Assembly (NCBI RefSeq): GCF_010093445.1
Contig: NZ_PDWW01000013.1
Coordinates: 41,185 to 105,184 of the forward strand
Length of the DNA: 64,000 nt
Direction of reading: 5' to 3'
Source of the DNA: Pseudoxanthomonas japonensis
GTDB lineage: Bacteria; Pseudomonadota; Gammaproteobacteria; Xanthomonadales; Xanthomonadaceae
Position numbers and translations under genes: made by a program. Every line of letters begins with the position of its first letter. The first letter of the stretch is position 1. Under the pieces are notes generated by a model. That model searched no databases. It saw only the letters and a list, made by a program, of their open reading frames with translations, and was not told the origin of the DNA. Below, one piece after another: positions 48,071 to 56,573 of the stretch.

Positions 48071-48710
48071 GAGGCTTTCCCAGTAGCTTATGGATCGTGG
48101 CGCCCAGGGCTGCCCCAATGACCTGCGCCACGACGAAGGCGGGTACGTCGCCAGGCGAAATGCCGGCGAAGCTGTCACTGAACATGCGGCCGAAGGCTGC
48201 TGCAGGATTCGCGAAAGAGGTCGAAGAAGTGAACCAATAGGCTGCACCGATGTATGCAGCCACCATCACGGCTACCCGGGATGCGGGTGCCCGCAGCACC
48301 ACCAGCAGCAAACCCGCTGTTGCAACGATCTCGCCCAGCCATTGGCCCGCGCCGGCCCGCACCTTTGTGGAGAGCTCCAGGATCGGAAGATCGAACATGG
48401 CGTTCGCCAACCATGCGCCGCACACCGCGCCCGCGAGCTGGAACACGATATATGCCGGCAATAGGGCCTTGGGCAGTTCGCCACGCGCAGCCATGACGGC
48501 GCTGACCGCGGGATTCATGTGTGCGCCACTGATCGAACCAAACACCTCAATGAGGACGTAGAGGCCGCCGACCGTTGCCAGCGTATTGGCCAGCAAGGCA
48601 ACGGCATCGTTTCCGTCGGAGAGGCGCTCGGCCATGATCCCGGAGCCCACCACCGTCACCAGCAGCAGGCCCGTGGCCAAGAACTCGGCAAGGAGACGCT
48701 GGCGGATCAT
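48063..48710 (-). CDS. aqpS: Aquaglyceroporin AqpS (ars-operon MIP channel)
   Basis: A 215-residue MIP-family channel with six helices. The first half-helix motif is GAHMNPAVS (NPA) and the second [10 protein letters not shown] (NPA). Such channels replace arsenite pumps in some ars operons, such as that of Sinorhizobium meliloti, where arsenite made by ArsC leaves by diffusion through AqpS. Both neighbours overlap it by a few bases, so the operon is translationally coupled. No arsB or acr3 is present. Confidence 0.92.
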   Translation of the reverse strand: MIRQRLLAEFLATGLLLVTVVGSGIMAERLSDGNDAVALLANTLATVGGLYVLIEVFGSISGAHMNPAVSAVMAARGELPKALLPAYIVFQLAGAVCGAWLANAMFDLPILELSTKVRAGAGQWLGEIVATAGLLLVVLRAPASRVAVMVAAYIGAAYWFTSSTSFANPAAAFGRMFSDSFAGISPGDVPAFVVAQVIGAALGATIHKLLGKPHV

Positions 48711-49210
48711 TCAGCGCCGACGCGTCCGATTTCGCCCAGCTTTGCCTGTGCGGCCAGACGGTCGAGACTTTGCAGCGGCAGGGATAGCAGTAGCTCGATA
48801 CGACGGCGCAGTGTGGCGAACGCTGCGGTATAGGCGCGACGACGGTCTTCTTCATCGCCCGTGGCGGCTACCGGATCGGGCACACCCCAGTGCGCGAGCG
48901 CAGGATGGCCCAGCCATATGGGGCACGCTTCTCCCGCAGCGTTGTCGCAGACCGTGATGACGATATCCATCTCGGGTGCGCCTTCCACGGCGAACTCGTC
49001 CCAGTTCTTGCTGCGCACCTGGCTGGCGTCATAGCCGATGGCCTCGGCAAGCTCCCGCGCCATCGGCTGGACATGGCCGCTTGGATGGCTGCCGGCACTA
49101 TAGGCCTTGAACCTGCCATGTCCCAACACGTTGAGTATCGCCTCGGCCATGATGCTGCGCGCCGAGTTTCCGGTGCACAGGAACAATACGTTGTAGGTTT
49201 TTTCGGTCAT
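48707..49210 (-). CDS. arsC: Arsenate reductase ArsC (low-molecular-weight phosphatase type)
   Basis: A 167-residue enzyme of the LMW-PTP fold. The catalytic loop FLCTGNSARS (C-x5-R) is at residues ~10-19, the YSAGSHPSG segment follows, and VCDNAAGEACPIW carries two further cysteines used in the thioredoxin- or glutathione-coupled cycle. It reduces As(V) to As(III). The C-terminus is ~25 residues longer than minimal ArsC. It overlaps aqpS by ATGA and follows arsR by 20 nt. Confidence 0.94.
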   Translation of the reverse strand: MTEKTYNVLFLCTGNSARSIMAEAILNVLGHGRFKAYSAGSHPSGHVQPMARELAEAIGYDASQVRSKNWDEFAVEGAPEMDIVITVCDNAAGEACPIWLGHPALAHWGVPDPVAATGDEEDRRRAYTAAFATLRRRIELLLSLPLQSLDRLAAQAKLGEIGRVGAE

Positions 49211-49230
49211 GTCATTCTCTTAGATGAGGA

Positions 49231-49551
49231 TTAACAGAGCTTCTTTATGGCGACTGGTGCACAGGGCGTCCCGCCGCAGCAGTTCTCTGTCAGAAAGCCG
49301 ATGAGAGCGCTCATGCGGTCGTAGTCGGCACGTATCCGGATGACCCTTCCTTCACGCTGGTCAGTGACCAGCCCCGCCGCACGTAACTGGTTCAGGTGCG
49401 CGGTGAGCGTTGCTGGCGGCAGGTCAAGTTGATCGCGCAGTTCACCAACGGCCATTCCGCTAGGGCCGGCCTGCACAAGGGCGCGGTAGGCGGCAAGGCG
49501 ATGGTCATGGGCGATCGCACGAAGGGCCTGAACAACGTTCAGCGTATCCAT
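49231..49551 (-). CDS. arsR: ArsR arsenic-responsive repressor
   Basis: A 106-residue winged-helix repressor (VQALRAIAHDHRLAAYRAL; LRDQLDLPPATLTAHLNQLRAAGLV; cited in part). Cysteines near the C-terminus (ENCCGGTPCAP, and a final C) are the likely As(III) ligands, placed differently from the classic ELCVCDL site. ATG 49551 was chosen because a longer form would cover the operator. It leads arsR-arsC-aqpS-arsH and is divergent from the toxin-antitoxin locus. Confidence 0.92.
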   Translation of the reverse strand: MDTLNVVQALRAIAHDHRLAAYRALVQAGPSGMAVGELRDQLDLPPATLTAHLNQLRAAGLVTDQREGRVIRIRADYDRMSALIGFLTENCCGGTPCAPVAIKKLC

Positions 49552-49553
49552 AG

Positions 49554-49577
49554 TTCTATATTTCCGGAATATAAGAA
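49554..49577. promoter_or_regulatory. Putative ArsR operator
   Basis: An AT-rich dyad centred on TTTCCGGAAT with outer arms TTCT and AGAA begins 3 nt upstream of the arsR ATG and would cover the promoter. The symmetry is imperfect but long, in the right place for autoregulation. Confidence 0.55.
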
Positions 49578-49683
49578 GTATTGTCAATGAATCTTTCAAC
49601 TCGATGACCGTTGGAGGCGACTTTCGGCCTCATACGGGCAGGTCAACACGTCCGGCCATTGGTGCCCAGTCGGAATATTCGTC

Positions 49684-49737
49684 TATTACACTAAGTGTAA
49701 TACGCTCATTGACAGTACCGAGCGCCGCGCGTATGGT
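49684..49737 (+). promoter_or_regulatory. Promoter and palindromic operator of the toxin-antitoxin operon
   Basis: TATTACACTAAGTGTAATA (49684-49702) is a perfect 19-bp palindrome, a likely antitoxin-binding site. It is followed by TTGACA (49709-49714), a 17-bp spacer and TATGGT (49732-49737). The toxin ATG is at 49744, so the mRNA would begin at or within a base or two of the start codon. Confidence 0.7.
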
Positions 49738-49743
49738 GCGCAA

Positions 49744-50040
49744 ATGGACGTGGACTTTGAAGATGCCTCCCTGCGCAGGCTGGAAACGGACCCGGCTTAC
49801 ACCGCAGGGCTCGACGCGGCCATCGTCAAGGCGTTCCGCAAACGCCTGCAATTCATCCGCGCAGCGCCTGACGAGCGCGCGTTCTACGCCATGAAGTCCC
49901 TGCACTACGAAAAATTGAAAGGAAACCTGGACGGTCAAAGTTCGATGCGGCTCTACGACCAGTGGCGGCTACTTCTGCGCCTTCGTCAAAACGAGGATGG
50001 CAAGACAGTCGTCGTCATCTCCATCGCCGATTACCACTAA
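49744..50040 (+). CDS. HigB/RelE-type toxin
   Basis: A 98-residue protein of the RelE/ParE superfamily, HigB type (FRKRLQFIRAAPDERAFYAMKSLHYEKLKG, cited in part; SMRLYDQWRLLLRLRQN; a C-terminal VISIADYH). HigB toxins cut mRNA on the ribosome. The next gene, 20 nt downstream, encodes a HigA-type antitoxin; toxin-first order is typical for higBA. Confidence 0.88.
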   Translation: MDVDFEDASLRRLETDPAYTAGLDAAIVKAFRKRLQFIRAAPDERAFYAMKSLHYEKLKGNLDGQSSMRLYDQWRLLLRLRQNEDGKTVVVISIADYH

Positions 50041-50060
50041 CCCTTCCCAGGATGAGCCCC

Positions 50061-51179
50061 ATGAATACCCCCGTTGCCGAAGTCTTCCCGCCTGGCGAGT
50101 TTCTCCGAGAGGAACTGGAAGCCCGTGGCTGGTCGCAGACAGAACTGGCGGAGATCATTGGCCGCCCGGTGCGCCTGATCAATGAGCTGATCGCCGGCAA
50201 GAAGGCCATTACCCCGGAGACGGCCATACAGTTGGGTGACTCGCTGGGCACCGGCCCGGAGGTCTGGATGAACCTGGAGAGCCAGTATCAGCTGTCCAAG
50301 GTCCGCCCCACCGATGGCTTGATTGCTCGTCGCGCCAAGTTGTACGAGCGCTTTCCGGTACGCGAGATGATCCGGCGCGGTTGGATCGAAAGCAGCAAGA
50401 GCATCGAGGTGCTCGAACAGCAGTTCCTGAGCTTCTTTGGCATCACCAGCCTGGAAGCCGATGTGCCTTTCTGCCATGCGGCCAAGAAGACGGCGCCGTA
50501 CGACGGGCCTAGCATGCTCCAGCTGGCATGGCTGTGTCGGGCGCGTCGCTTGGCCTCGGAGCAGGTCATCGGGCCCTATACGGAGGCTGCGCTGCGCCAG
50601 GCCCTGCCCCGCTTGTCGGCTCTGTTGTCGGCGCCGGAGGAAACGCGCCACGTCGCACGCGTGTTGGCCGAGTGTGGCGTGCGTTTTGTGATCGTCGAAC
50701 CAATCCCGGGGGCGAAGATCGACGGCGCCTGCTTCTGGCTGAGCTCGGCCCAGCCTGTGGTCGCCCTGTCGCTGCGTCTGGATCGGATCGACAATTTCTG
50801 GTTCGTCCTACGCCACGAGCTCGAGCACGTCTTGCAACGCCATGGACAGGAGCGTGGCTACATCCTGGATCAGGACCTTGAAGGCGCTGCAGGTGATCAG
50901 ATCGATGAAGAAGAAGCGCTGGCCAACCGCGCAGCGGCGGCCTTCTGCGTTTCCAGTGACGAAATCACCAACTTCATGCTGCGCGTATCGCCCTTCTTCA
51001 AGGAAGAGCGCGTGCTCTTGTTTGCCCAGCGCCTGAATGTGCACCCGGGCATCGTCGTGGGCCAGCTGCAGCGCAGACTGGGACGTTACGACCTGTTTCG
51101 CAAGCACCAGGTCAAGGTGCGGCAGTTCATCACCTCATCGGCCCTCACCGATGGCTGGGGCGTCATTCACACGGTCTGA
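50061..51179 (+). CDS. HigA-type antitoxin fused to an IrrE/ImmA-like metallopeptidase domain
   Basis: A 372-residue protein. The N-terminal XRE/HigA helix-turn-helix (VFPPGEFLREELEARGWSQTELAEIIGRP; TPETAIQLGDSLGTGPEVWMNLESQYQL; cited in part) occupies about 8-80. The C-terminal half includes FVLRHELEHVLQRHG with an HELEH zinc-site motif at 252-256 in a COG2856-like peptidase context. Ordinary HigA is ~100 residues. ATG 50061 was preferred to one at 50052 because AGGATGAG precedes it. It should neutralise the upstream toxin and bind the operator; the protease domain may control its own turnover or act on another target. Confidence 0.85.
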   Translation: MNTPVAEVFPPGEFLREELEARGWSQTELAEIIGRPVRLINELIAGKKAITPETAIQLGDSLGTGPEVWMNLESQYQLSKVRPTDGLIARRAKLYERFPVREMIRRGWIESSKSIEVLEQQFLSFFGITSLEADVPFCHAAKKTAPYDGPSMLQLAWLCRARRLASEQVIGPYTEAALRQALPRLSALLSAPEETRHVARVLAECGVRFVIVEPIPGAKIDGACFWLSSAQPVVALSLRLDRIDNFWFVLRHELEHVLQRHGQERGYILDQDLEGAAGDQIDEEEALANRAAAAFCVSSDEITNFMLRVSPFFKEERVLLFAQRLNVHPGIVVGQLQRRLGRYDLFRKHQVKVRQFITSSALTDGWGVIHTV

Positions 51180-51196
51180 CAGTAGGAGCATCGCGC

Positions 51197-51676
51197 ATGT
51201 CCGCTTATTCCAATGCCGTCAAAGAGTATGTCGAGCGCTATAAGGCCGAGGTCGGCTCAGATGGACTGCTCGATCCGCATGCGGTAGCCGAGTGGGCCTA
51301 CCGTAATGGCCTGCACAAGCCCAACCTGACCACCGTCATCGATGCCATCGCCAGCGATATTGCGCAGGTCTTCCGCGAGGAATATCGCGTCGATCGCCAC
51401 GGGCGGCGCTACCGCGCCAAGCATGCGGCGGTGGAAAAGCGCGGCACGCGTTCGATCTCGCTGTGGGCTGATATGGATGATCCCAACGCACCGCACAGTC
51501 ATTTCCAGAAGTCCTTCGGCCAGCGCCGTCACCAGATCGTGGATGACTGCGTGCAGTTGAAGACCGATGTGGATGTTTACAACGACAAGCGCAACCCCGC
51601 CGAGCCCATCCAGATCACCCTGGACTTCACTTTGGACGTGGCCGAGTTGCAGCAGGTGCCGCGCAAGGTCGCCTGA
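51197..51676 (+). CDS. Protein of unknown function (159 aa) after the HigA gene
   Basis: I do not recognise this 159-residue protein. It is hydrophilic, with no signal peptide. It contains DPHAVAEWAYRNGLHKP, and SISLWADMDDPNAPHSHFQKSFGQRRHQIVDDC, cited in part, which has several His and charged residues and might be a small helical DNA- or RNA-binding unit. It follows the HigA-type gene by 17 nt in the same direction, so it is probably cotranscribed with the toxin-antitoxin pair. Confidence 0.65.
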   Translation: MSAYSNAVKEYVERYKAEVGSDGLLDPHAVAEWAYRNGLHKPNLTTVIDAIASDIAQVFREEYRVDRHGRRYRAKHAAVEKRGTRSISLWADMDDPNAPHSHFQKSFGQRRHQIVDDCVQLKTDVDVYNDKRNPAEPIQITLDFTLDVAELQQVPRKVA

Positions 51677-51747
51677 AGTCTCATTGGTCTTGGGCCTTCA
51701 GTGGGGGCCCGGACCGATCCCCTCCTTCCACTGAAGGAACTGATGCC

Positions 51748-51990
51748 ATGGCCAAGAATGAATCCTCCGGTCCCAAGGTCGCCAAGACCGCCTCTTCGGT
51801 CTTACGGGATCCAGGCGCCAGCAAGACGGCCAAATCGCTTGCGGGCAGCGCGCTGTCGCAGACCCACACGACCAAGCAGTCCTCTGCCACCACCGCCCGC
51901 ACTGCCTCCAAAGCGCTCAACGATGGCCGCAGCAGCGGCTCAACCAAGTCCTTGGCCGGCAGTGTGCTGACTCAGAAGCCCAAGAAGTAA
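51748..51990 (+). CDS. Small basic Ser/Lys repeat protein with SLAGSAL motifs (copy 1)
   Basis: An 80-residue, strongly basic protein (many Lys, Ser, Thr, Ala, few acidic residues) made of two repeats, each ending in KSLAGSALSQ or KSLAGSVLTQ and preceded by a TASxxL-type segment. It shares length, repeats and motif order with the gene at 59605-59937. Function is unknown. It ends 13 nt before the large nuclease-like gene. The composition suggests a disordered nucleic-acid-binding or post-translationally modified protein (inference). Confidence 0.7.
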   Translation: MAKNESSGPKVAKTASSVLRDPGASKTAKSLAGSALSQTHTTKQSSATTARTASKALNDGRSSGSTKSLAGSVLTQKPKK

Positions 51991-52003
51991 ACCTCGCTTG
52001 CCC

Positions 52004-55000
52004 ATGACCGACGTGGTTCCGCTCGCCCGCGCACAGATGCCGACACCCTCGGCGTTCATGCGCGGGCGACGCCCTACCCTGTACTCCGACTCGCTCGTCG
52101 AGTCGCGGGCACCGCTGAGCCGCCCCGAGTTCGAGTATCGGTTGCAGACCATCACCGCGCGCAGTGAAGAAGCGCAGTTCCAGCGGTTCATCCATGCGCT
52201 GTTGGAGGTAGAGGTCTGTCCCAACCTGGTTCCGCAGACCGGACCCACCGGGGGCGGTGACAGTAAGGTCGATGCCGAAACCTATGCAGTGGCCGATGCC
52301 ATCGCCGAACGCTGGTGGAGTGGCACCGCGCGTGAGGCGGCCAGCGAGCAATGGGCCTTTGCGATCAGCGCCATGGCGGATTGGCGTAAGAAAGCGCGTC
52401 AGGACGTGGATAACGTGCTGGCCAGCGGCAGGACCTACCAGCGGATTCACTACATCACCAATCAGTTCGTCCGGGATAAGGACCGCGCCAAGCTCGAGAA
52501 TGAGCTGACTCGCCGCGCCGGCAACATTCCGGTGCGCATTTTTGACCGTACCTGGATCGTCCAGGCGGTGTTTGATCATCAACAATGGGCCATCGCCGAG
52601 CGCGAACTGAGTCTGCCGGCCGCACAGGCCACCTCGGCCGGTGTGTTGGGGCCGCTGGATGCCGATCGTGCGCGCGAGCTGGTCCAGGTCGAAGCCGAAC
52701 TGGCCGACCCGGCGCGCTTTGCCAACAGTCCCATGCAGCTGGCCCACGCGTGGTTGACCTCGGCACTGCTGGCGCGTGGTTTGGGGCGCGCTCGTGAAGA
52801 GCTGGATCAGCGTTTCGACCGTGCCATTGATGCCGCTAGCCGGGCCCGCAACGCCCGTGGCCAGCGTCGCATGCTCTATCAGAAGGTGTGGACTGCCTTC
52901 TGGTGGTTCGATGATTACGCCGCGGTGATTGGCGGCTTTGACATGATTGAGGCCTTGTTGGACGAACAGGCCAACGCATGGGACCTGGCCCAGCTCACCA
53001 ACCTGTACAGCTTGCTGCACTCGGCCGAGTTTCACGGCTGGTTACCTGCCGGCGCTGCCGATCTGCAAGCACGGCGTCAGCGCTTGACCCAGCGGTTAGA
53101 ACCGCTGGCCAAGCGCCGCTCGCATCCTACCGATGCGGCCATGGCACGCACCCATCTTCTGCACTTGGGCTTCCTAGGCGACCCGCACGATCCGCAACGG
53201 CAAGCCGAGATCGTCAAGGGGTTCCAGACGTTGCTGCGTGAAGTCGAGCGGCTGCCCGATTACCCGGTGGAGTCGCTTTGCGAGACGATTTCCCTGTTTA
53301 CCCAACTCCCGTTCACGGTCGAGGGGATCGATGCCATCGCCGATCGTGCTGGCGAGTTGGTGGGCCAGCGCCTCGGCGCGCACGCTCAAGCGCGCCAGCT
53401 ATTGGACCGCGCAACCCACAAGGTAGAGAAGAAGGCGCCGGAGGAGGCCTTGCGCTTGCTGGGGCGTGCCATTGGGCTGCTGCAGCGACAGCACTCCCGT
53501 GAGCTTTACCTAGAAGGAGCCTGGATCGCCTCCCAAGCGTATTGCGAGGTGGGTTTGTTCTGGGCAGCCCGCGCTCACTTGCTGCTTGGCCTGAGCCGTT
53601 CGTTGCGCAGCGTGATCGAGGATGCGGAGATCTCTTTCGACTCGCTCAACTTCGCCTTGCGGTTAGCCTGGGTGGAGTTGGCGGCCGGTCGCTTGCCGCT
53701 GCTGCTGGAAGCCTTGGCGTACGCCGATGTCATGGCCAGTGCCCTGAACTTGTCAGACCATGCCAAGACGGCCTACTTCGACGAACGGCAAGCCATCGAG
53801 GCTCGCTTGGCCTGGGCCATCGCACAAGCCACACCGTTGCACGCGCGCGCTATCTCAATCGCACCGCCTATCTTGGCCGATCGTCAACTGGACTTGGCCG
53901 AGCAGGTCACCTTGGCATTGCTCGGTCACCCGCAACAGGCCTTGCAGGACATGACCGATGGGACCGACTTGGCCGCGATCCAGGCGATGGATTGGCACGC
54001 CGACGTAGGTCGCATCGAGTGGGAAGCAGGCCTCGCCCAGACGCTGCGCACGCGTATCGTCGGGTGCGAAGTGATCGCGGAGGGCGTCACCACATACGAA
54101 GCGCATGCATTGGTGATGGCGATTTTCGCGGCCCTGGAAGGATTTGCTGCCACGGCCTTTGCTGATCGTCTGGCCCCAAGCAATGATCGCCTGCTGGTCA
54201 CGGTGGACGACTCCCAACATTCACGCTCGCTATCTGTGTCCCTGGACGAGGACGAATGCGGCGATCCGGTCCTGCGACTGGGCTTCGCCCGCGGGACGCT
54301 GTCATCCTATGCAAGCACAAAGCAGTTCCAGAAAAAGGCAGTCGAAGCGGTGGCGTACATCATCGCGCATGTTTGCACACCGGTTGGCCGCACCGACATG
54401 AAGCGCATGTTTTCCCAGGACGCCGTGCACGAGCGCGCCTTCAACCTGCTGCAGGCCGTGGCCTTGGACGATAGCTCTCTCCGCTCACCGGGTCTGGCCG
54501 CGCTCTGCCCGACAGATTGCGCGCCGGTGGAACTGCTAGATGGCGGCCGCTTCAAGGCGGCGGCTGATGCGGTGAGCGAGAAAGGCATGTGGGAGGCGCC
54601 GATGCAGACCGACGCGCCTCCGGCGTACCTGCTGCAGTTCAACCATCGGCAAACGCGCATGCTGGGGGTGATCAACAGTCCTCTGTGGGATCGTGCAGGC
54701 TGGCGCGGTGTGGGCTTCACCTTCTGGCCCGATGGTGTTCCTGGCATGGAGTTGATGTTCAGTAAGGCCGATGAGGCCACCAAGATTCTGCGTGGTTGGC
54801 ACCGCCGCATCGGCACTCTGGAACCGGATCAAGTCTTGCGGCTGGCCATCCTCACTGACGTGGATCGACATCACCGCCACCACTATAGGGTCGGCATCGC
54901 GCCGGCGGCGGTGGGCGGTACCGGTGAAGCCACCAAGACGCTGATGATCGCCATGCGCTCGAAAACGTTGACGCCCCAGGACACGATGAACCTCGACGTG

Positions 55001-55279
55001 TTCTTGACCGCCTTCGCCAAGCATGGGCGCTTTCGTCTGGGAGTGGCCGCAGCACCGCAAGATCCGAGCATCCCGTTCATGCCACTGGAGTTGAAACCTA
55101 TCGAGCTGACCAAGATCGAAAGGAAGGCAGCCTGGCAAATCGAGGCCGGCGAAGTGCTGTACGGCATGATGCTTTGTGATGACGATATGCCTTACATCCC
55201 TGAGCACGTCGCGGTGCCAGACGAGCTGCCCGTGATGCAGATGATTGGCGCACGGCAGCAACGGAAACACCGCCGATGA
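52004..55279 (+). CDS. Large protein with nuclease-like N-terminus and helical repeats
   Basis: A 1091-residue cytosolic protein I cannot name. Residues ~45-190 look like a restriction-endonuclease fold: EEAQFQRFIHALLE, GPTGGGDSKVDAET (Asp86, Asp90), QWAFAISAMADWRKKARQDVD, then IHYITNQFVRDKDRAKLENEL and VRIFDRTWIVQAVFDH. A Lys I would expect in the FxxSxK position is Met (SAM), so catalysis is uncertain. Residues ~215-800 are helical, TPR-like. The C-terminal 300 residues hold no motif I recognise. Its stop overlaps the start of a tyrosine recombinase (ATGA). A role in defence or in control of the mobile element is possible. Confidence 0.7.
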   Translation: MTDVVPLARAQMPTPSAFMRGRRPTLYSDSLVESRAPLSRPEFEYRLQTITARSEEAQFQRFIHALLEVEVCPNLVPQTGPTGGGDSKVDAETYAVADAIAERWWSGTAREAASEQWAFAISAMADWRKKARQDVDNVLASGRTYQRIHYITNQFVRDKDRAKLENELTRRAGNIPVRIFDRTWIVQAVFDHQQWAIAERELSLPAAQATSAGVLGPLDADRARELVQVEAELADPARFANSPMQLAHAWLTSALLARGLGRAREELDQRFDRAIDAASRARNARGQRRMLYQKVWTAFWWFDDYAAVIGGFDMIEALLDEQANAWDLAQLTNLYSLLHSAEFHGWLPAGAADLQARRQRLTQRLEPLAKRRSHPTDAAMARTHLLHLGFLGDPHDPQRQAEIVKGFQTLLREVERLPDYPVESLCETISLFTQLPFTVEGIDAIADRAGELVGQRLGAHAQARQLLDRATHKVEKKAPEEALRLLGRAIGLLQRQHSRELYLEGAWIASQAYCEVGLFWAARAHLLLGLSRSLRSVIEDAEISFDSLNFALRLAWVELAAGRLPLLLEALAYADVMASALNLSDHAKTAYFDERQAIEARLAWAIAQATPLHARAISIAPPILADRQLDLAEQVTLALLGHPQQALQDMTDGTDLAAIQAMDWHADVGRIEWEAGLAQTLRTRIVGCEVIAEGVTTYEAHALVMAIFAALEGFAATAFADRLAPSNDRLLVTVDDSQHSRSLSVSLDEDECGDPVLRLGFARGTLSSYASTKQFQKKAVEAVAYIIAHVCTPVGRTDMKRMFSQDAVHERAFNLLQAVALDDSSLRSPGLAALCPTDCAPVELLDGGRFKAAADAVSEKGMWEAPMQTDAPPAYLLQFNHRQTRMLGVINSPLWDRAGWRGVGFTFWPDGVPGMELMFSKADEATKILRGWHRRIGTLEPDQVLRLAILTDVDRHHRHHYRVGIAPAAVGGTGEATKTLMIAMRSKTLTPQDTMNLDVFLTAFAKHGRFRLGVAAAPQDPSIPFMPLELKPIELTKIERKAAWQIEAGEVLYGMMLCDDDMPYIPEHVAVPDELPVMQMIGARQQRKHRR

Positions 55280-56547
55280 GTCAGATGGAACGCTATCTCG
55301 AAGCGGCCACGCGTCAGAACACGCAACGCAGCTACGCCTCGGCGCTGCGTCACTTTGAGATCGAATGGGGCGGCCACTTACCCGCCACGCCCGACAGCGT
55401 CGCCCGCTACCTGGCTGAGCAGGCGCCCTTGCTAGCCATCAACACCCTCAAGCAGCGTCTGGCGGCGCTGGCGCATTGGCACGGCGAACACGGCTTCGTG
55501 GATCCGACGCGTGCCCCGCTGGTGCGCAAGGTCCTCAAGGGGATACAGACCCTGCACCCACGCGTAGAGAAGCAGGCTACGCCGCTGCAGTTGGGCCAGC
55601 TGACTCAGGTAGCCGATTGGCTGGATGCATCCACACTGGCCAGTCAGGGCCGCGGCGATCAGGCCGGCGCCTTGAGGGCCATGCGTGACCGGGCCCTGGT
55701 GCTGCTGGGCTTCTGGCGGGGATTTCGCGGCGATGAGCTGATTCGCCTGCAGATCGAACATCTGACCGTCGTGCCCAACGAAGGCATGATCTGTTTCCTG
55801 CCCCGTAGCAAGGGCGATCGGCAGTCCCAGGGCAACACCTACAAGGTCCCCGCCCTATCGCGCTTGTGCCCGGTCACTGCCACCTCGCAATGGCTGCAGG
55901 CCTGTGCCCTCACCTCCGGCCCCGTGTTTCGTGGCGTCGACCAATGGGGACATCTGAGCGAGAAAGCGCTGCACCCCAACAGTCTGATCCCGCTGCTACG
56001 CGATCTGTTCACCTGCGCCGGACTGGAGGCGGTGGCGGGCTACAGCAGCCATTCGTTGCGGCGTGGGTTTGCCGGATGGGCCAACGACAATGGCTGGGAT
56101 GTGAAGGCCTTGATGGAATATGTGGGCTGGCGTGATGTCCACTCCGCCATGCGTTACATCCAAGGTCGTGACCCGTTCGCAAGGCACAGAATGGAGGCTG
56201 GCCTGCAAAGCCCCCCAGGCACTGCCGTGGCGTTGCCTGCGCCGGCGGCCGAACCACCGCCGCAGATCACCCTCGTACTGCGTCTGGTGCTGACCCCGTT
56301 CACGCCCAAGGGACGCGGCGTGGCCAAGGCCCGAGCCCGCATGGAAGCCATGACGTTGGCACCTTACCGGGCGCACCGCCTGGACGTGGACGGCACCCAG
56401 TACCAGCTCACCGCATCACCCGCCGATCCCACTCAGATAGATGAAAGCATGGCCGTGCTGCTCGATGAGATGCATCGCGTGGCTGACAACCATCAATGTT
56501 TTCTGGAAGCATCCCTGCGCGCTGAGGACGGGCGCTACTGGGATTGA
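55276..56547 (+). CDS. Tyrosine recombinase/integrase with C-terminal extension
   Basis: A 423-residue site-specific recombinase. The N-terminal SAM-like core-binding domain spans ~1-95. Catalytic residues are visible: Arg151 (GFWRGFRGDELIRLQ), a Lys in RSKGDRQSQG, His259 and Arg262 (SSHSLRRGFAGWAND), Trp285 or nearby, and nucleophile Tyr294 (AMRYIQGRDPF). About 125 extra residues follow the nucleophile, which is long for this family. It is translationally coupled to the nuclease-like gene and followed 26 nt later by a Tn3-type transposase, so it might act as the cointegrate resolvase, as TnpI does in Tn4430. Confidence 0.92.
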   Translation: MSQMERYLEAATRQNTQRSYASALRHFEIEWGGHLPATPDSVARYLAEQAPLLAINTLKQRLAALAHWHGEHGFVDPTRAPLVRKVLKGIQTLHPRVEKQATPLQLGQLTQVADWLDASTLASQGRGDQAGALRAMRDRALVLLGFWRGFRGDELIRLQIEHLTVVPNEGMICFLPRSKGDRQSQGNTYKVPALSRLCPVTATSQWLQACALTSGPVFRGVDQWGHLSEKALHPNSLIPLLRDLFTCAGLEAVAGYSSHSLRRGFAGWANDNGWDVKALMEYVGWRDVHSAMRYIQGRDPFARHRMEAGLQSPPGTAVALPAPAAEPPPQITLVLRLVLTPFTPKGRGVAKARARMEAMTLAPYRAHRLDVDGTQYQLTASPADPTQIDESMAVLLDEMHRVADNHQCFLEASLRAEDGRYWD

Positions 56548-56573
56548 TGACCTCCTCCTGACCTGGGCCCCGC

